Source: Nocardia speluncae NBRC 108251 (GTDB taxonomy: Bacteria > Actinomycetota > Actinomycetes > Mycobacteriales > Mycobacteriaceae). Taken from it: a stretch of 64,000 nt of DNA. Made by a program: the position numbers and the translations under genes. This document shows, piece by piece, positions 43,180 to 52,314 of this stretch. Position 1 is the first letter of the stretch; each line of letters starts with the position of its first letter. Under the pieces are notes generated by a model. It was not told the origin of the DNA, searched no databases, and was given only the letters and a program-made list of their open reading frames with translations. The stretch spans positions 471,308-535,307 of the forward strand of contig NZ_BDBZ01000007.1 of the NCBI RefSeq assembly GCF_001613245.1, written 5' to 3'.

Positions 43180-44361
43180 ATGACCACCGCAGTCATCCGC
43201 CAGAACGGCGGTCTCGTCAACACCGCCGGGCTGTCCGAGGAGCAAGTCATGATCCGCGACAGTGTGCTGGACATTCTGCACCGCACTCTGCCCCTCCACA
43301 GTATTCGTGAACTCGACGAGAACCGGCAGTTCCCGGAAGAGGCGTACCAGGCGCTCGCCGCCTCCGGATTCCTCGGTATTGCGTTCGAGGAGAAATACGG
43401 CGGGGCCGACGGATCGTTCAAGGATCTGACGGTTCTCATGGAAACCCTCGGGTACCACTACACCGGTATCGGCCAGGGCGTGATGACCACCTCGATCTAC
43501 GCGGGTGGCCACGTCGCCAAGTTCGGCTCCGACGAACTGAAGAGCCGCATCATCCCGCAGATCATCGAGGGCAAGGTCAAGCTCGCGCTGGCCATGTCGG
43601 AACCGGGGACCGGCTCCGATGTGGCGGGTCTGAAGACGAAAGCGGTCCGCCGCGACGACGGATACGTGCTGTCCGGGACGAAGGTGTGGATCACCTGCGG
43701 TCATCTGGCCGACTATCTCGTCGTCATCGCCAAGACCGATCCGTCCGCGCCCCGCCATCAGGGGCTGAGTACGTTCCTCGTCGACGCCCGAGCCGCGGGC
43801 GTGAGGATCAACCCGCTCGCGATGCTCGGCCGGCGCACCACACACGCGAACGAAGTGATACTCGACGAGGTCTTCGTGCCCGCGGCGAACCTGATCGGCG
43901 AGGAGAACAAGACCTGGAAGAATCTCATGAAATGCCTGGCCGTCGAGCGCCTGGCGCTGGCATCGATCTCGGCCGGGCACTGTTTCCGGATCACCGAGTA
44001 CGCTCAGGAATACGCGAAAAACCGTATCCAGTTCGACCGGCCGATTTCGAATTTCCAAGTGACTCAGCACAAGCTGGTCGATATGCGGATCATGGCCGAA
44101 ACCGCACGGCAATCGGTCTACCGGGTCGCCGAACTCCTCGATGCGGGCCACGACGCGATCGAGGAGACATCGATCGCGAAAATCGTCTGCACCGAGAACA
44201 ACTTCAAATGTGCCGATATGGGATTACAGATTCTCGGTGGCGCCGGTTATTCCATGGAATACGATATGCAAATGTTCTTCCGCGACTCCCGGGTCGGTCC
44301 CATCGGTGGCGGCACGAACGAGATACAGCGCAATGTCATAGCAAAACGAATGGGACTCTGA
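43180..44361 (+). CDS. Acyl-CoA dehydrogenase
   Basis: A 393-aa protein, full length for the family. AMSEPGTGSDVAGLKTKAV and KVWITCGHLAD bind FAD and substrate; the C-terminus is MFFRDSRVGPIGGGTNEIQR. The usual catalytic Glu before GTNEIQ (YEGT in medium-chain enzymes) is Gly. Glu256 in KCLAVERLALASI sits where isovaleryl-CoA dehydrogenase keeps its catalytic base, so an IVD-like branched or short substrate is plausible. AAGGAG precedes the ATG. Confidence 0.88.
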   Translation: MTTAVIRQNGGLVNTAGLSEEQVMIRDSVLDILHRTLPLHSIRELDENRQFPEEAYQALAASGFLGIAFEEKYGGADGSFKDLTVLMETLGYHYTGIGQGVMTTSIYAGGHVAKFGSDELKSRIIPQIIEGKVKLALAMSEPGTGSDVAGLKTKAVRRDDGYVLSGTKVWITCGHLADYLVVIAKTDPSAPRHQGLSTFLVDARAAGVRINPLAMLGRRTTHANEVILDEVFVPAANLIGEENKTWKNLMKCLAVERLALASISAGHCFRITEYAQEYAKNRIQFDRPISNFQVTQHKLVDMRIMAETARQSVYRVAELLDAGHDAIEETSIAKIVCTENNFKCADMGLQILGGAGYSMEYDMQMFFRDSRVGPIGGGTNEIQRNVIAKRMGL

Positions 44362-44385
44362 GCCCCCGTGACGAGAGGTATCACA

Positions 44386-45579
44386 ATGGGGCGAAGAATA
44401 CCCGCTGCCCGACTCGGGAGGTACCTCCGTCGGGGTGCCGTGGCAGCGGCGATTCTGCTGCTCGTCTCGGGCTGCGGCGCCGCGGTCGGGAAGCGGTCCG
44501 GCGAGGCGCTGGTCCTGCGATACGCGGACTACACGAGTGCGCAGTCGGGGGAGGGTTTCCGTGCCTTCGCCGCCGAGGTCACCGACCGCACCGCCGGCCG
44601 GATCACCTTCGACGCGTATTGGGGCGGGAGCCTGCTGTCGGGTACGGATATGGCCTCGGGTGTGCGCGGCGGGGTCGCGGATCTCGGTATGTTCACCGCC
44701 ACCTATTACCCGAGTGAATTTCCGGTCACCGACTGGCTTTCGCGTCTCGGCAACTCGGCCGATACCGACTATCCCCGAGGTGTCATGCAAGCGAATGCTG
44801 CCCAGTCCGATTTCGCGATGTCCAGCGAGGACGTGAATCGGCAATTCGAGAATCGCGGAATGAAGCTGCTTTTCTCGGCGCATCCCATCACCAACTACGA
44901 CATCCTCTGCAAGACTCCGGTCACCACCCTCGCGGATGCGGCCGGCAAACGTGTCCGCTCCGGTGGCGGAATGTGGGACGACGAGGTCCGGGCGCTGGGG
45001 ATGACCCCGGTCGGCCTGTCCATCGGCGAAACCTACGAGGGACTCGAGCGCGGGGTCATCGACTGTGCGCTCGCCTCTCCCAAAACGGTGACCTCCTACG
45101 GATTCTGGGAGGTTGCCAAGCATTACACCCGCCTGCCGCTGACCGGTATCAACGCCCAGTACGTCGTGATGAATCAAGAGGTCTGGGATGCATTGCCGGT
45201 CGACGATCAGCGGGTGATCTGGGATGCCGCGTACCTGTGGTTCCAAGGCTACCTCGAATACGAAGGGCTGGGCCTGGAAAAGGTTCTCGTCGATGCCGGC
45301 ATCTCGAAACACGGACTGAATTTCCACGATCCGGCCGACGAACTATCGACAGTTCTGAAAGACCAGCAGGCAGCGGTGCGAGCGGAATTACCTGCCGTCG
45401 CTCCGGACCGGGTCGAATCGCCGGAAACGATCGTCCGCGACTACGCGAACACCATGCGCATCTGGCACGATCGGCTGGCCGCAATGGATCTGGGTGCCGC
45501 CGGTGACAACGGAGATATCGATCTCACCGAGTATGCCGCCGAAGTACGTCGGGAAGTTTTCGACCGCCATCGTCCATAG
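44386..45579 (+). CDS. dctP: TRAP transporter substrate-binding lipoprotein DctP
   Basis: A 397-aa protein. ATG 44386 is preceded by GAGAGG; a GTG at 44368 is also in frame. Lipobox LLLVSGCGA with Cys30. DctP-fold features: DAYWGGSLLSGTDMASGVRG, TLADAAGKRVRSGGGMW, YEGLERGVIDCAL. It captures a carboxylate outside the membrane for the DctQM permease encoded next. Confidence 0.87.
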   Translation: MGRRIPAARLGRYLRRGAVAAAILLLVSGCGAAVGKRSGEALVLRYADYTSAQSGEGFRAFAAEVTDRTAGRITFDAYWGGSLLSGTDMASGVRGGVADLGMFTATYYPSEFPVTDWLSRLGNSADTDYPRGVMQANAAQSDFAMSSEDVNRQFENRGMKLLFSAHPITNYDILCKTPVTTLADAAGKRVRSGGGMWDDEVRALGMTPVGLSIGETYEGLERGVIDCALASPKTVTSYGFWEVAKHYTRLPLTGINAQYVVMNQEVWDALPVDDQRVIWDAAYLWFQGYLEYEGLGLEKVLVDAGISKHGLNFHDPADELSTVLKDQQAAVRAELPAVAPDRVESPETIVRDYANTMRIWHDRLAAMDLGAAGDNGDIDLTEYAAEVRREVFDRHRP

Positions 45580-45677
45580 AATTCCCGTTCTCCGAACCAC
45601 CGGGTGGCCGGTCTGCCCCGGCCGGCCCCCGAAATCTTCATCGCCCGAACCGCATCGTTGCGGAAAGTGAGCCTGCC

Positions 45678-46205
45678 ATGGAAGCCCCTACCACGAGTTT
45701 GTCCCCCTTGAGCGCCTTATCGCGCAGCCTGGCTCGGTTTGCGGGGGTCGTGGCGGGAGTCATCGTCTTGCTGATGACCGTCCAGATCACCGCCGACGTC
45801 GTGTCCCGGAACCTATTCAACGAGCCGATCCCGGGAACGCTCGAGCTGACGGCGTACCTGTTCATGCCGTTGATCGTCTTCCTGGCACTGGCCTATGCCG
45901 AGTACGCCGAGGAACACATCCGGGCGACGATCGTCGTCGCCCGGTTGAGCGGGCGGATCGCGCAGGCCACCGAACTCGCCGGCCGGATCGTCACGCTGGT
46001 GGTGGTACTGGTGCTGACCTACTACGCCGTGATAGGTGCGATCTATGCCACCGAGATCCGGCTCGAGGCGCTCGGCGCCATCACTTTGCCGGTATGGCCG
46101 GTGAAGATCCTCACGGCCGTCGGATGGGCACTGTTCGCATTGCAACAGACCGTCTCGACCGCCACTCTGTTCATCCGCTCGACGACGAGGAACGATCATG
46201 GCTGA
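45678..46205 (+). CDS. dctQ: TRAP transporter small permease DctQ
   Basis: A 175-aa membrane protein with four hydrophobic helices; VSRNLFNEPIPGTLELTAYL is the typical DctQ segment. It overlaps dctM by eight bases. Confidence 0.87.
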   Translation: MEAPTTSLSPLSALSRSLARFAGVVAGVIVLLMTVQITADVVSRNLFNEPIPGTLELTAYLFMPLIVFLALAYAEYAEEHIRATIVVARLSGRIAQATELAGRIVTLVVVLVLTYYAVIGAIYATEIRLEALGAITLPVWPVKILTAVGWALFALQQTVSTATLFIRSTTRNDHG

Positions 46206-47703
46206 CAGCCTGACAACCGAAACCCGCGCGGCGAAAACCACGCCCGAGGAAACAGCGGGTGCCGCGAACCGGGGGCCACGCGCCGACCACGTGATCCTCG
46301 TCGTCGCCGCGGCCACGGTGGCAGCGCTGGTGGCGCTCGGGCTGATTCCGATGGCCGACTCGGTGGTGGGTCTCGTCGTGCTCGCCATGACCGTACTTCT
46401 CATGCTGGCCGGAGTACCTGTCGGGATCGCGATCCTCGCGGCGGGTGGGGTGGGGCTGTGGCGACTGGCCGGATTCGACGCCATGGCAGTGACTTTCGAA
46501 GATGTGCCGTTCGCGACAGCGGCCAGTTGGAGCCTGAGCGTCATTCCCCTGTTCATTTTCATGGGCATCGCGCTGGGGAAGTTCAACCTCACCACCAAAC
46601 TGTTCGACGCGGCCCAGCAGTGGATGGGCAAGTTACCCGGGGGACTGGCCATAGCGACGAACTTCGCCGGGGCCGGACTCGCGGCCGCCAGCGGCAGTTC
46701 CATCGCAATCTCCTACGCCCTCGGCCGGATCACCATCCCGGAGATGCTGCGTGCGAACTACAAGCCCTCGCTCGCCGTGGGCGTGGTCGCCATGGCCGGC
46801 ACTCTCGGAATGCTCATCCCACCCAGCGTCGTCCTCGTCATCTACGCCGGGGCGGCCGGTACCGCGATCGGGCCGCAACTCCTCGCCGCGCTGGTGCCGG
46901 GGCTCATCCTGGCAGTGGCATTCGCGGCACTCATCCTGATCCGTTCGGTGCTCGATCCCGGCCTGGCGCCCCGCGTGAAGTCCACCGAGGTCACCTGGCG
47001 CTCGCGGATCGCTTCGCTGCGCGGCGTCGCTCCGATGGCGGTCATCATCGCCGCGATCATCGGCGGCATGTACACGGGGTTGTTCACCCCGACCGAGGCC
47101 GGCGCCTTCGGGGCGCTGCTGGCCGTACTGCTGGGCTGGTTGTTCGGCGGCGACCGCAGCGTCCGCACACTCGGCGTCACCCTGGCCGCCTGCCTGCGCG
47201 AGACCGTCGCCGGGGTGGCCTCCATCTTCCTGCTGCTGATCGGTGTGCACGTCCTGACCCGGGTGGTCGCGCTCTCGGGCCTCGCCGACATCATGGCGGA
47301 TGCAGTGACCGGGATGGGCCTTTCGCGGGTCGGTTTCCTGTTCGTCCTAATCGTCGTATTCCTGATCCTCGGTATGTTCATGGACAGTCTGGCGATGATC
47401 CTGCTGACCGTTCCGGTCCTCATGCCGGTGCTGTCGGCACTGGACATCGATATGATCTGGTACGGCGTCTTCATGGTGATCCTGGTGGAGATCGGGCTGG
47501 TTACGCCGCCCATCGGGATGCTGAGCTATATCGTGCACCGGTTGACCCAGCATCCCGAGGTCAACCTCGGCCGCACGGTTCATCTCACCGATGTCTTCAA
47601 GGGCACGGCCTGGTTCATCACCGCCGCGCTCGTCGTACTCACGGCGCTCATCTTCTGGCCCGATCTCGCGCTGTGGCTGCCCGGCCGCTCCAATGCCTCA
47701 TAG
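46198..47703 (+). CDS. dctM: TRAP transporter large permease DctM
   Basis: A 501-aa protein with about 12-14 transmembrane helices after a hydrophilic N-terminus of ~30 residues. DctM signatures: GLAAASGSSIAISYALGRIT, GTLGMLIPPSVVLVIYA, LGMFMDSLAMILLTVPVL. It is the sodium- or proton-coupled channel subunit, paired with dctP and dctQ. Confidence 0.9.
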   Translation: MADSLTTETRAAKTTPEETAGAANRGPRADHVILVVAAATVAALVALGLIPMADSVVGLVVLAMTVLLMLAGVPVGIAILAAGGVGLWRLAGFDAMAVTFEDVPFATAASWSLSVIPLFIFMGIALGKFNLTTKLFDAAQQWMGKLPGGLAIATNFAGAGLAAASGSSIAISYALGRITIPEMLRANYKPSLAVGVVAMAGTLGMLIPPSVVLVIYAGAAGTAIGPQLLAALVPGLILAVAFAALILIRSVLDPGLAPRVKSTEVTWRSRIASLRGVAPMAVIIAAIIGGMYTGLFTPTEAGAFGALLAVLLGWLFGGDRSVRTLGVTLAACLRETVAGVASIFLLLIGVHVLTRVVALSGLADIMADAVTGMGLSRVGFLFVLIVVFLILGMFMDSLAMILLTVPVLMPVLSALDIDMIWYGVFMVILVEIGLVTPPIGMLSYIVHRLTQHPEVNLGRTVHLTDVFKGTAWFITAALVVLTALIFWPDLALWLPGRSNAS

Positions 47704-47740
47704 GAATACGGCACCACGAATCGTCTCGAAGGACCACCGA

Positions 47741-48427
47741 ATGGCCGACCCTGCGGTTCCACACGCCACGCTGGAAGATGTGCTCACCGGCCGCCACAGC
47801 TGTCGCGCTTTCCTGCCCACCGCGGTGCCGCGCGCAGATATCGAGCGGATACTCCTGCTCGCCCAGCGTGCCCCCTCCTGGTGTAACGCCCAACCCTGGC
47901 AGGTGCACGTGCTGAGCGGCGCGGCAACCCAGCGGTTGGCGTCGGCGCTGTACGACGCGGCTCGCCGCGGGGAACGCCGGCCCGAACTCGAGCCGCCGGG
48001 GGAGTACACCGGGGTCTATCGGGATCGGCGCCGCGAATGCGGTCACGCGTTGTACAACGGTCTCGGTATCTCCCGAGCGGACCATGAGCGCCGAGAAGGA
48101 CAGCGGCTGGAGAACTTTCGATTCTTCGGCGCTCCTCACGTCGCCCTGATCACCACCGGCGAGCAACTCGGCACCTATGGTGCCGTGGATTGCGGCGGCT
48201 ATGTCGTTACACTGCTGCTCGCCGCTCAGAGCCTCGGCATCGCCGCGGTCCCCCAGGCCGCGATCGCCATGACGTCGGCGACCGTACGCGAACAGATCGC
48301 GATCCCGGCGAATCGGCGCATCGTCTGCGCGGTCTCCTTCGGGTACGCGGACGAATCGCACCCCGCCAACAGCTTCCGTACCTCGCGTGCGTCCTTGCGC
48401 GAAGCCGTCGAGTGGATCGATACATGA
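47741..48427 (+). CDS. Nitroreductase-family FMN oxidoreductase
   Basis: A 228-aa protein from ATG 47741. FMN-binding RHSCRAFLP near the N-terminus, APSWCNAQPWQVHVLSG, and the C-terminal SLGIAAVPQAAIAMTSATVR. Members reduce nitro groups, quinones or enones with NAD(P)H. It follows dctM by 37 bp, so it belongs to the cluster B operon; a substrate cannot be named. Confidence 0.83.
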   Translation: MADPAVPHATLEDVLTGRHSCRAFLPTAVPRADIERILLLAQRAPSWCNAQPWQVHVLSGAATQRLASALYDAARRGERRPELEPPGEYTGVYRDRRRECGHALYNGLGISRADHERREGQRLENFRFFGAPHVALITTGEQLGTYGAVDCGGYVVTLLLAAQSLGIAAVPQAAIAMTSATVREQIAIPANRRIVCAVSFGYADESHPANSFRTSRASLREAVEWIDT

Positions 48428-48465
48428 ACCAGCACGGACGTCGAGTAGAAAGAGCCCGGATTTCC

Positions 48466-49581
48466 ATGACCAGCCCTACTCCGCCTGTCGATGCGCCGGG
48501 CCCGCTCGCCGGTATCCGCGTCGTCGAACTACTCACCCTCGGCCCCGGTGCCCACGCCGCAACCATGCTGGCCGATCTCGGCGCGGAGGTCGTGCTCGTG
48601 GCCCGGCCCGGCTGGCTCGCCCAGCAGGGAGCCGACCCCGACCACACCCGGCGCGGCCGTGTCCTCGTCGAGGCGAACCTCAAGGACCCCCGCGATCGCG
48701 ACGAGGTGATGGCACTGATCGACCGGGCCGACGTACTGCTCGAGGGATTTCGTCCCGGTGTGCTGGAACGGCTGGGCATGGGCCCTCGCGACTGCGGTAC
48801 TCGAAACCCGCGCCTGATCTATGCGCGAATGACCGGCTGGGGCCAGACCGGCCCGCGGGCGCAGCAGGCCGGCCACGATATCAACTACATCGCGCTGACC
48901 GGGCACCTGCACGCCATTGCCCGGTACGGGCAGGCGCCCGTACCGCCGCTGAACCTCGTCGGCGACTACGGTGGCGGGTCCATGTTCGCCACCCTCGGCA
49001 TCACCGCCGCCCTGGCCGAACGGCAATCCTCCGGTCGCGGCCAGACCATCGACGCGGCCATGGTGGACGGCGCGAGCATGCTCGGCCACTGGATGTGGGC
49101 GATGCGGCCCCGCGGTCGATGGTCCGATATCCCCGGCACGAACCTGCTCGATACCGGTCGCCCCTTCTACGATGTCTACGAAACGCTGGACGGCGGCTAC
49201 ATGGCGGTGGGAGCGCTGGAACCGCAGTTCTTCTCGTCCTTCGTCGCCGGCCTCGGGCTCGACGAGGTACCCGATCAGCACGACAGCGACCGGTACGGGG
49301 AGCAACGCGAGATCTTCACCCGAGTTTTCAAGACCCGGACACGGCACGAGTGGACCGAGATATTCGCCGGCACCGACGCGTGTGTGACGCCCGTGCTGTC
49401 GTACGAAGAAGCGGCGCGCGATCCGCATCTGGTGGCCCGGGGGACGATTGTCGAATCACAGGGAATAACCCAGCCCGCACCGGCTCCCCGGTTCTCCCGT
49501 ACCGACCGCAGGACTGTGGCGGGCCCACCCCGGACCGTCACCCCCGTTCGGGAGATCTGGGCTTCGGCAAATCCGGGATAG
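48466..49581 (+). CDS. CaiB/BaiF family CoA protein, alpha-methylacyl-CoA racemase-like
   Basis: A 371-aa protein from ATG 48466; the frame opens further upstream inside the nitroreductase gene. N-terminal PLAGIRVVELLTLGPGAHAA; AGHDINYIALTG with the racemase Asp; GYMAVGALEPQFF with the racemase Glu. These residues match alpha-methylacyl-CoA racemase, which epimerises 2-methyl branched acyl-CoA esters before beta-oxidation, better than the transferases of the same fold. It suggests that cluster B handles a branched substrate. Confidence 0.83.
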   Translation: MTSPTPPVDAPGPLAGIRVVELLTLGPGAHAATMLADLGAEVVLVARPGWLAQQGADPDHTRRGRVLVEANLKDPRDRDEVMALIDRADVLLEGFRPGVLERLGMGPRDCGTRNPRLIYARMTGWGQTGPRAQQAGHDINYIALTGHLHAIARYGQAPVPPLNLVGDYGGGSMFATLGITAALAERQSSGRGQTIDAAMVDGASMLGHWMWAMRPRGRWSDIPGTNLLDTGRPFYDVYETLDGGYMAVGALEPQFFSSFVAGLGLDEVPDQHDSDRYGEQREIFTRVFKTRTRHEWTEIFAGTDACVTPVLSYEEAARDPHLVARGTIVESQGITQPAPAPRFSRTDRRTVAGPPRTVTPVREIWASANPG

Positions 49582-49609
49582 CTCGATTCACCCGGAGGTA
49601 CCGGGCGGC

Positions 49610-49641
49610 TGCCGGCCGGTTGTCTCGAATACCGACCGGCA
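49610..49641. terminator. Hairpin between convergent racemase-like and gntR genes
   Basis: TGCCGGCCGGT and ACCGACCGGCA arms (one mismatch) around a 10-base loop, in the 77-bp gap between two convergent stops. It can serve both strands. Confidence 0.55.
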
Positions 49642-49658
49642 CCTGGCCGGAGCCACGA

Positions 49659-50399
49659 CTACACCGAATCTGCGGCGGAGTGCGTGCGGTTCGTGCCCTC
49701 GATCCAGCGGCTCTGCAGCTTCGACAGATACCATTCGAGTTCGGCGGTCGCCGCGCCCGTATCACGTTTGCGCAGGGCCGCGAGCAGCCGATACCGGGAC
49801 TCGATGATGTAGTCGTCGGCGGCCGGGCCCACCCGCAAGGTCAGGTCGTGGGTGAGTTCCATCAACGGCCGGTTCAGTATCGACAGGATGGGGTTGTGCG
49901 CCGCATCGGTGAGCTTCTGGTGGAACTCCAGGTGAACCATCATCTTGTCGCGCCAGCGGGTGGTGGCATCGATGGCGTCGGTGCGCTCCACCACCTCCTC
50001 GAGAGCATCGATTTCGGCTTCGGTGGCCCGCTCACAGACCTTCTGGATGATCAGGCTTTCGACCCCGATCCGCGCCTCGGTCAGATCGGACAGCGAGTAC
50101 TGGGTGAGGGTCATCCCGTCCAGAATTCCGCGTGCGACGGCTCCCGAGGTGGAATCCGCGACGAAGGCGCCGCCCGTATGGCCCTTCTTGAGGGTGACCA
50201 GCCCGGAGATTTCCAGCATTCGCAGCGCTTCGCGTACCGTATTCCGGCTGACCCCGAGCTGCTCCGCGAATTCACGCTCGCTGGGCAACTTCTCACCTGG
50301 CCTCAGGTCTCCCGACTGAAGACGATCACGGACCTGCTCGATGATGTCATCGAACGCGCGCCGGGTCTTCGCCGGTTCGAACTTCAGCCGCGCATCCAT
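49659..50399 (-). CDS. GntR/FadR-type regulator of cluster B
   Basis: A 246-aa protein from ATG 50399 (GGGAGGA upstream). Winged helix with LPSEREFAEQLGVSRNTVRE at ~45-64. C-terminal all-helical FCD-type ligand domain (LTEARIGVESLIIQKVCERA, HLEFHQKLTDAAHNP) with metal/ligand His and Asp. It lies at the end of cluster B, convergent with it. A perfect odd palindrome, TGGTTCAACCA, lies 35 bp before its start. Confidence 0.85.
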   Translation of the reverse strand: MDARLKFEPAKTRRAFDDIIEQVRDRLQSGDLRPGEKLPSEREFAEQLGVSRNTVREALRMLEISGLVTLKKGHTGGAFVADSTSGAVARGILDGMTLTQYSLSDLTEARIGVESLIIQKVCERATEAEIDALEEVVERTDAIDATTRWRDKMMVHLEFHQKLTDAAHNPILSILNRPLMELTHDLTLRVGPAADDYIIESRYRLLAALRKRDTGAATAELEWYLSKLQSRWIEGTNRTHSAADSV

Positions 50400-50433
50400 C
50401 ACGATCCTCCCTGTCGCGACTATCATGGGGAGT

Positions 50434-50444
50434 TGGTTCAACCA
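50434..50444. promoter_or_regulatory. FadR/GntR-type operator upstream of gntR
   Basis: TGGTTCAACCA is a perfect odd-centred palindrome of the TGGTNNNACCA class used by FadR-type GntR proteins, so autoregulation is likely. Confidence 0.5.
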
Positions 50445-50657
50445 TTGACTCCAGTGAGGTTCAGTTTAGAGGTTCCGTCGGCGAAGTGCACAATTCACCG
50501 CGTGCGGTGCGGTTGGCGGCGAGACGCTGTTCGGACTTGCCGATTCAATACTCGGCGCGCAGATCCTCCGCGATCGTGACCATTCTGACGGCCACGAGAC
50601 GTTCTCGCTGTCCGTGCTGATCCGGGCCGGCCGGTCGTGATATCTGGCGCTCGCCCG

Positions 50658-50685
50658 AAGGTTATGGTGCGGGTACCATAACCTT
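50658..50685 (+). promoter_or_regulatory. VapBC operator
   Basis: Perfect 11-bp arms AAGGTTATGGT and ACCATAACCTT with a 6-bp spacer, ending directly at the antitoxin ATG. This is the expected place for autorepression by the toxin-antitoxin complex. The lack of room for a ribosome site suggests leaderless translation. Confidence 0.65.
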
Positions 50686-50931
50686 ATGGGTTTAAAAAAG
50701 ACGACGGTCATGGTCGACGAGGCCGACCTCGAGTTGGTGAAGATGGCTGCAGCACGTGAAGGGCGGCCGGAGTCCGAGTATTTTCGCGAAGCTTTTCATC
50801 TGGCCGCGATACGCACTCGTCGATGGGACGAGGAGTGGGATATCCCCGTTCTCGACTACGGGCACGCGGTGTCGGCGGATGAAATCGATAGCACTGTGCG
50901 AGAAGCGATCACCGACACCGATGCTGGATGA
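50686..50931 (+). CDS. vapB: VapB-type antitoxin, ribbon-helix-helix
   Basis: An 81-aa protein. The N-terminal ribbon-helix-helix (KKTTVMVDEADLELVKMAA, SEYFREAFHLAA) binds the operator just upstream. The acidic C-terminal half (DEEWDIPVLDYG ...) is the toxin-neutralising part. Its stop overlaps the toxin start (ATGA). Confidence 0.82.
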   Translation: MGLKKTTVMVDEADLELVKMAAAREGRPESEYFREAFHLAAIRTRRWDEEWDIPVLDYGHAVSADEIDSTVREAITDTDAG

Positions 50932-51362
50932 TCGTGATCGGCGACACCTCGGGTCTGGTCGCCGCTTTCAACTCCGCGGATCCCGAGCACGTTGGTGCGC
51001 GCGCAGCGCTGCAGCAGGCGGCGCTGACCATCGTCTCTCCGCTCGTGTTGCTCGAAGTCGAACACATCACCACCCGAAATCTCAATCGTAGAGCCGCATA
51101 TGCGGTGAATGATTGGTTGTTGGCGCAGGAGCGCACCGGACGCATCGAAGTGCCCACGGTGTCGGCGGATTTGTTGCGGGTCGCACGCAGGGTGCAGGAC
51201 AGATACTTGGCCTTGCGATTGGATCTCACAGACGCCACCAATGTTTCCTTGGCGGAACGATACGAGACCGTGGCGGTGTTGACACTCGACCGACGTGATT
51301 TCCGCGCAATCAGCCCGCTTACCGGTGATGCCGCGTTCCGCCTGTTGCCCGATGATCTCTAG
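50928..51362 (+). CDS. vapC: VapC-type PIN-domain toxin
   Basis: A 144-aa PIN ribonuclease. Acidic active-site residues: Asp6 in GDTSGLVAAF, Glu near LLEVEH, Asp in LDLTDATNVSLAE, Asp near LTLDRRDF. VapC toxins cleave tRNA or rRNA when free of antitoxin. Complete and coupled to vapB, so probably active. Confidence 0.85.
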   Translation: MIVIGDTSGLVAAFNSADPEHVGARAALQQAALTIVSPLVLLEVEHITTRNLNRRAAYAVNDWLLAQERTGRIEVPTVSADLLRVARRVQDRYLALRLDLTDATNVSLAERYETVAVLTLDRRDFRAISPLTGDAAFRLLPDDL

Positions 51363-51385
51363 CCCCGGCGAACAGGCGAGATACC

Positions 51386-51640
51386 CGCTGGATTCCGGGC
51401 ATTGCGCCGCACCCCGAGCCGGCGATTCTGCGGGCCGGGCGTGGGCACCGGGTTGCCATCGACGGCTTCGGTACGACGGTCGAGCCGGCTGCGGGCTCCG
51501 TAATCCACATCGAGACGGTCGCGACGTTCGGGCACGAGAAGGTTGAATCCGCGTTCACCGCAGCCGGTCTCGAGATAGATCGGATGTGGACGGACTCACG
51601 TGGTGACTACGCGCTCGTACTCGTCCGGCCGCCGGGGTGA
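51386..51640 (+). pseudogene. C-terminal fragment of an EgtD-like methyltransferase
   Basis: About 84 codons with no start: VIHIETVATFGHEKVESAF, AAGLEIDRMWTDSRGDYALV and the end LVRPPG resemble the C-terminus of histidine N-alpha-methyltransferase-type (EgtD) proteins. The N-terminal two thirds are missing. First of a series of fragments. Confidence 0.45.
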
Positions 51641-51647
51641 GTCGGAG

Positions 51648-51869
51648 TCAGCGCCGAGCATATGCCTCCCCGGTCGTGGTGAAGTAAGTTTCCAGGCGGG
51701 ACCGGACGGTAGCGCGGGCGCGATGCAGGATCACGCGCTGGCTCACCGCGGTGATACCGAGCAGCGCACAGACCTCTCCGGAGGAGTAGTCTTCCGCGTC
51801 TCTGAGTGTCAGTACGATCCGGCTGCGGTCGGGTAGATCAGTCATTGCTGCCGCGAGGGCCGCGCGCAT
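51648..51869 (-). pseudogene. ECF sigma factor region 4 fragment
   Basis: MTDLPDRSRIVLTLRDAED and SGEVCALLGITAVSQRVILH (the sigma region 4 helix-turn-helix) are intact, but the frame runs upstream straight into a glycosyltransferase fragment instead of sigma region 2. A fusion scar; region 2 is lost. Confidence 0.55.
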
Positions 51870-52314
51870 TTCGGCGACGGCCGCGACATCGTCTACCTGG
51901 TCGACGTCGGTCAGGGCGGGTAGCAGCGTGATTTCGAAACCTTGGGCGGTAAGCATGTCCCGGGTGAGCTCACCGGTTCGGTACGGGCAGGCCGAACCGG
52001 GCAGCATCGGCGTGTGCATTGGCCAGCCATTCGCCGAACGTACGCCCACGCTGTGGAACGATCTCGAAATCGACCAGATATCGCTCGATTTCGGCCGAGT
52101 CTTGGGCGTCGGCGAGCTCGCCTGTCCAGGCCACGACCGCGCGGCGTGCGCCGCTGGCGCGCACCGCGGTGAGAGTGTCGAGCAAGGCGGCGGCGGCCGG
52201 CTTCGCCGCGTCGACGGGTCGTAGCGGCGGTGTCAACCTGGTCTTCGCGAATCCTGCGATCGGTGCCTTCGCGACCACGAGCACTGTTGCCGCCACGATC
52301 TCCCGGCGGTTCAT
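51870..52314 (-). pseudogene. DUF2064 (TIGR04282-type) glycosyltransferase, internally deleted
   Basis: It starts at ATG 52314, coupled (ATGA) to the glycosyltransferase fragment upstream. Residues 1-110: VLVVAKAPIAGFAKTRLTPP, then GEWLANAHADAARFGLPV. The frame then shifts near 51985, and the C-terminal segment TGELTRDMLTAQGFEITLLP ALTDVDQVDDVAAV resumes. About 70 residues are missing. It is then joined in frame to a sigma factor tail. Confidence 0.6.

Noticed and set aside
36862..44361. Cluster B as a cholesterol degradation locus
   Set aside because: KstD-like, racemase-like and Ltp-like proteins are suggestive, but no ring-cleavage genes or Mce importer are present, so a steroid substrate is not supported.
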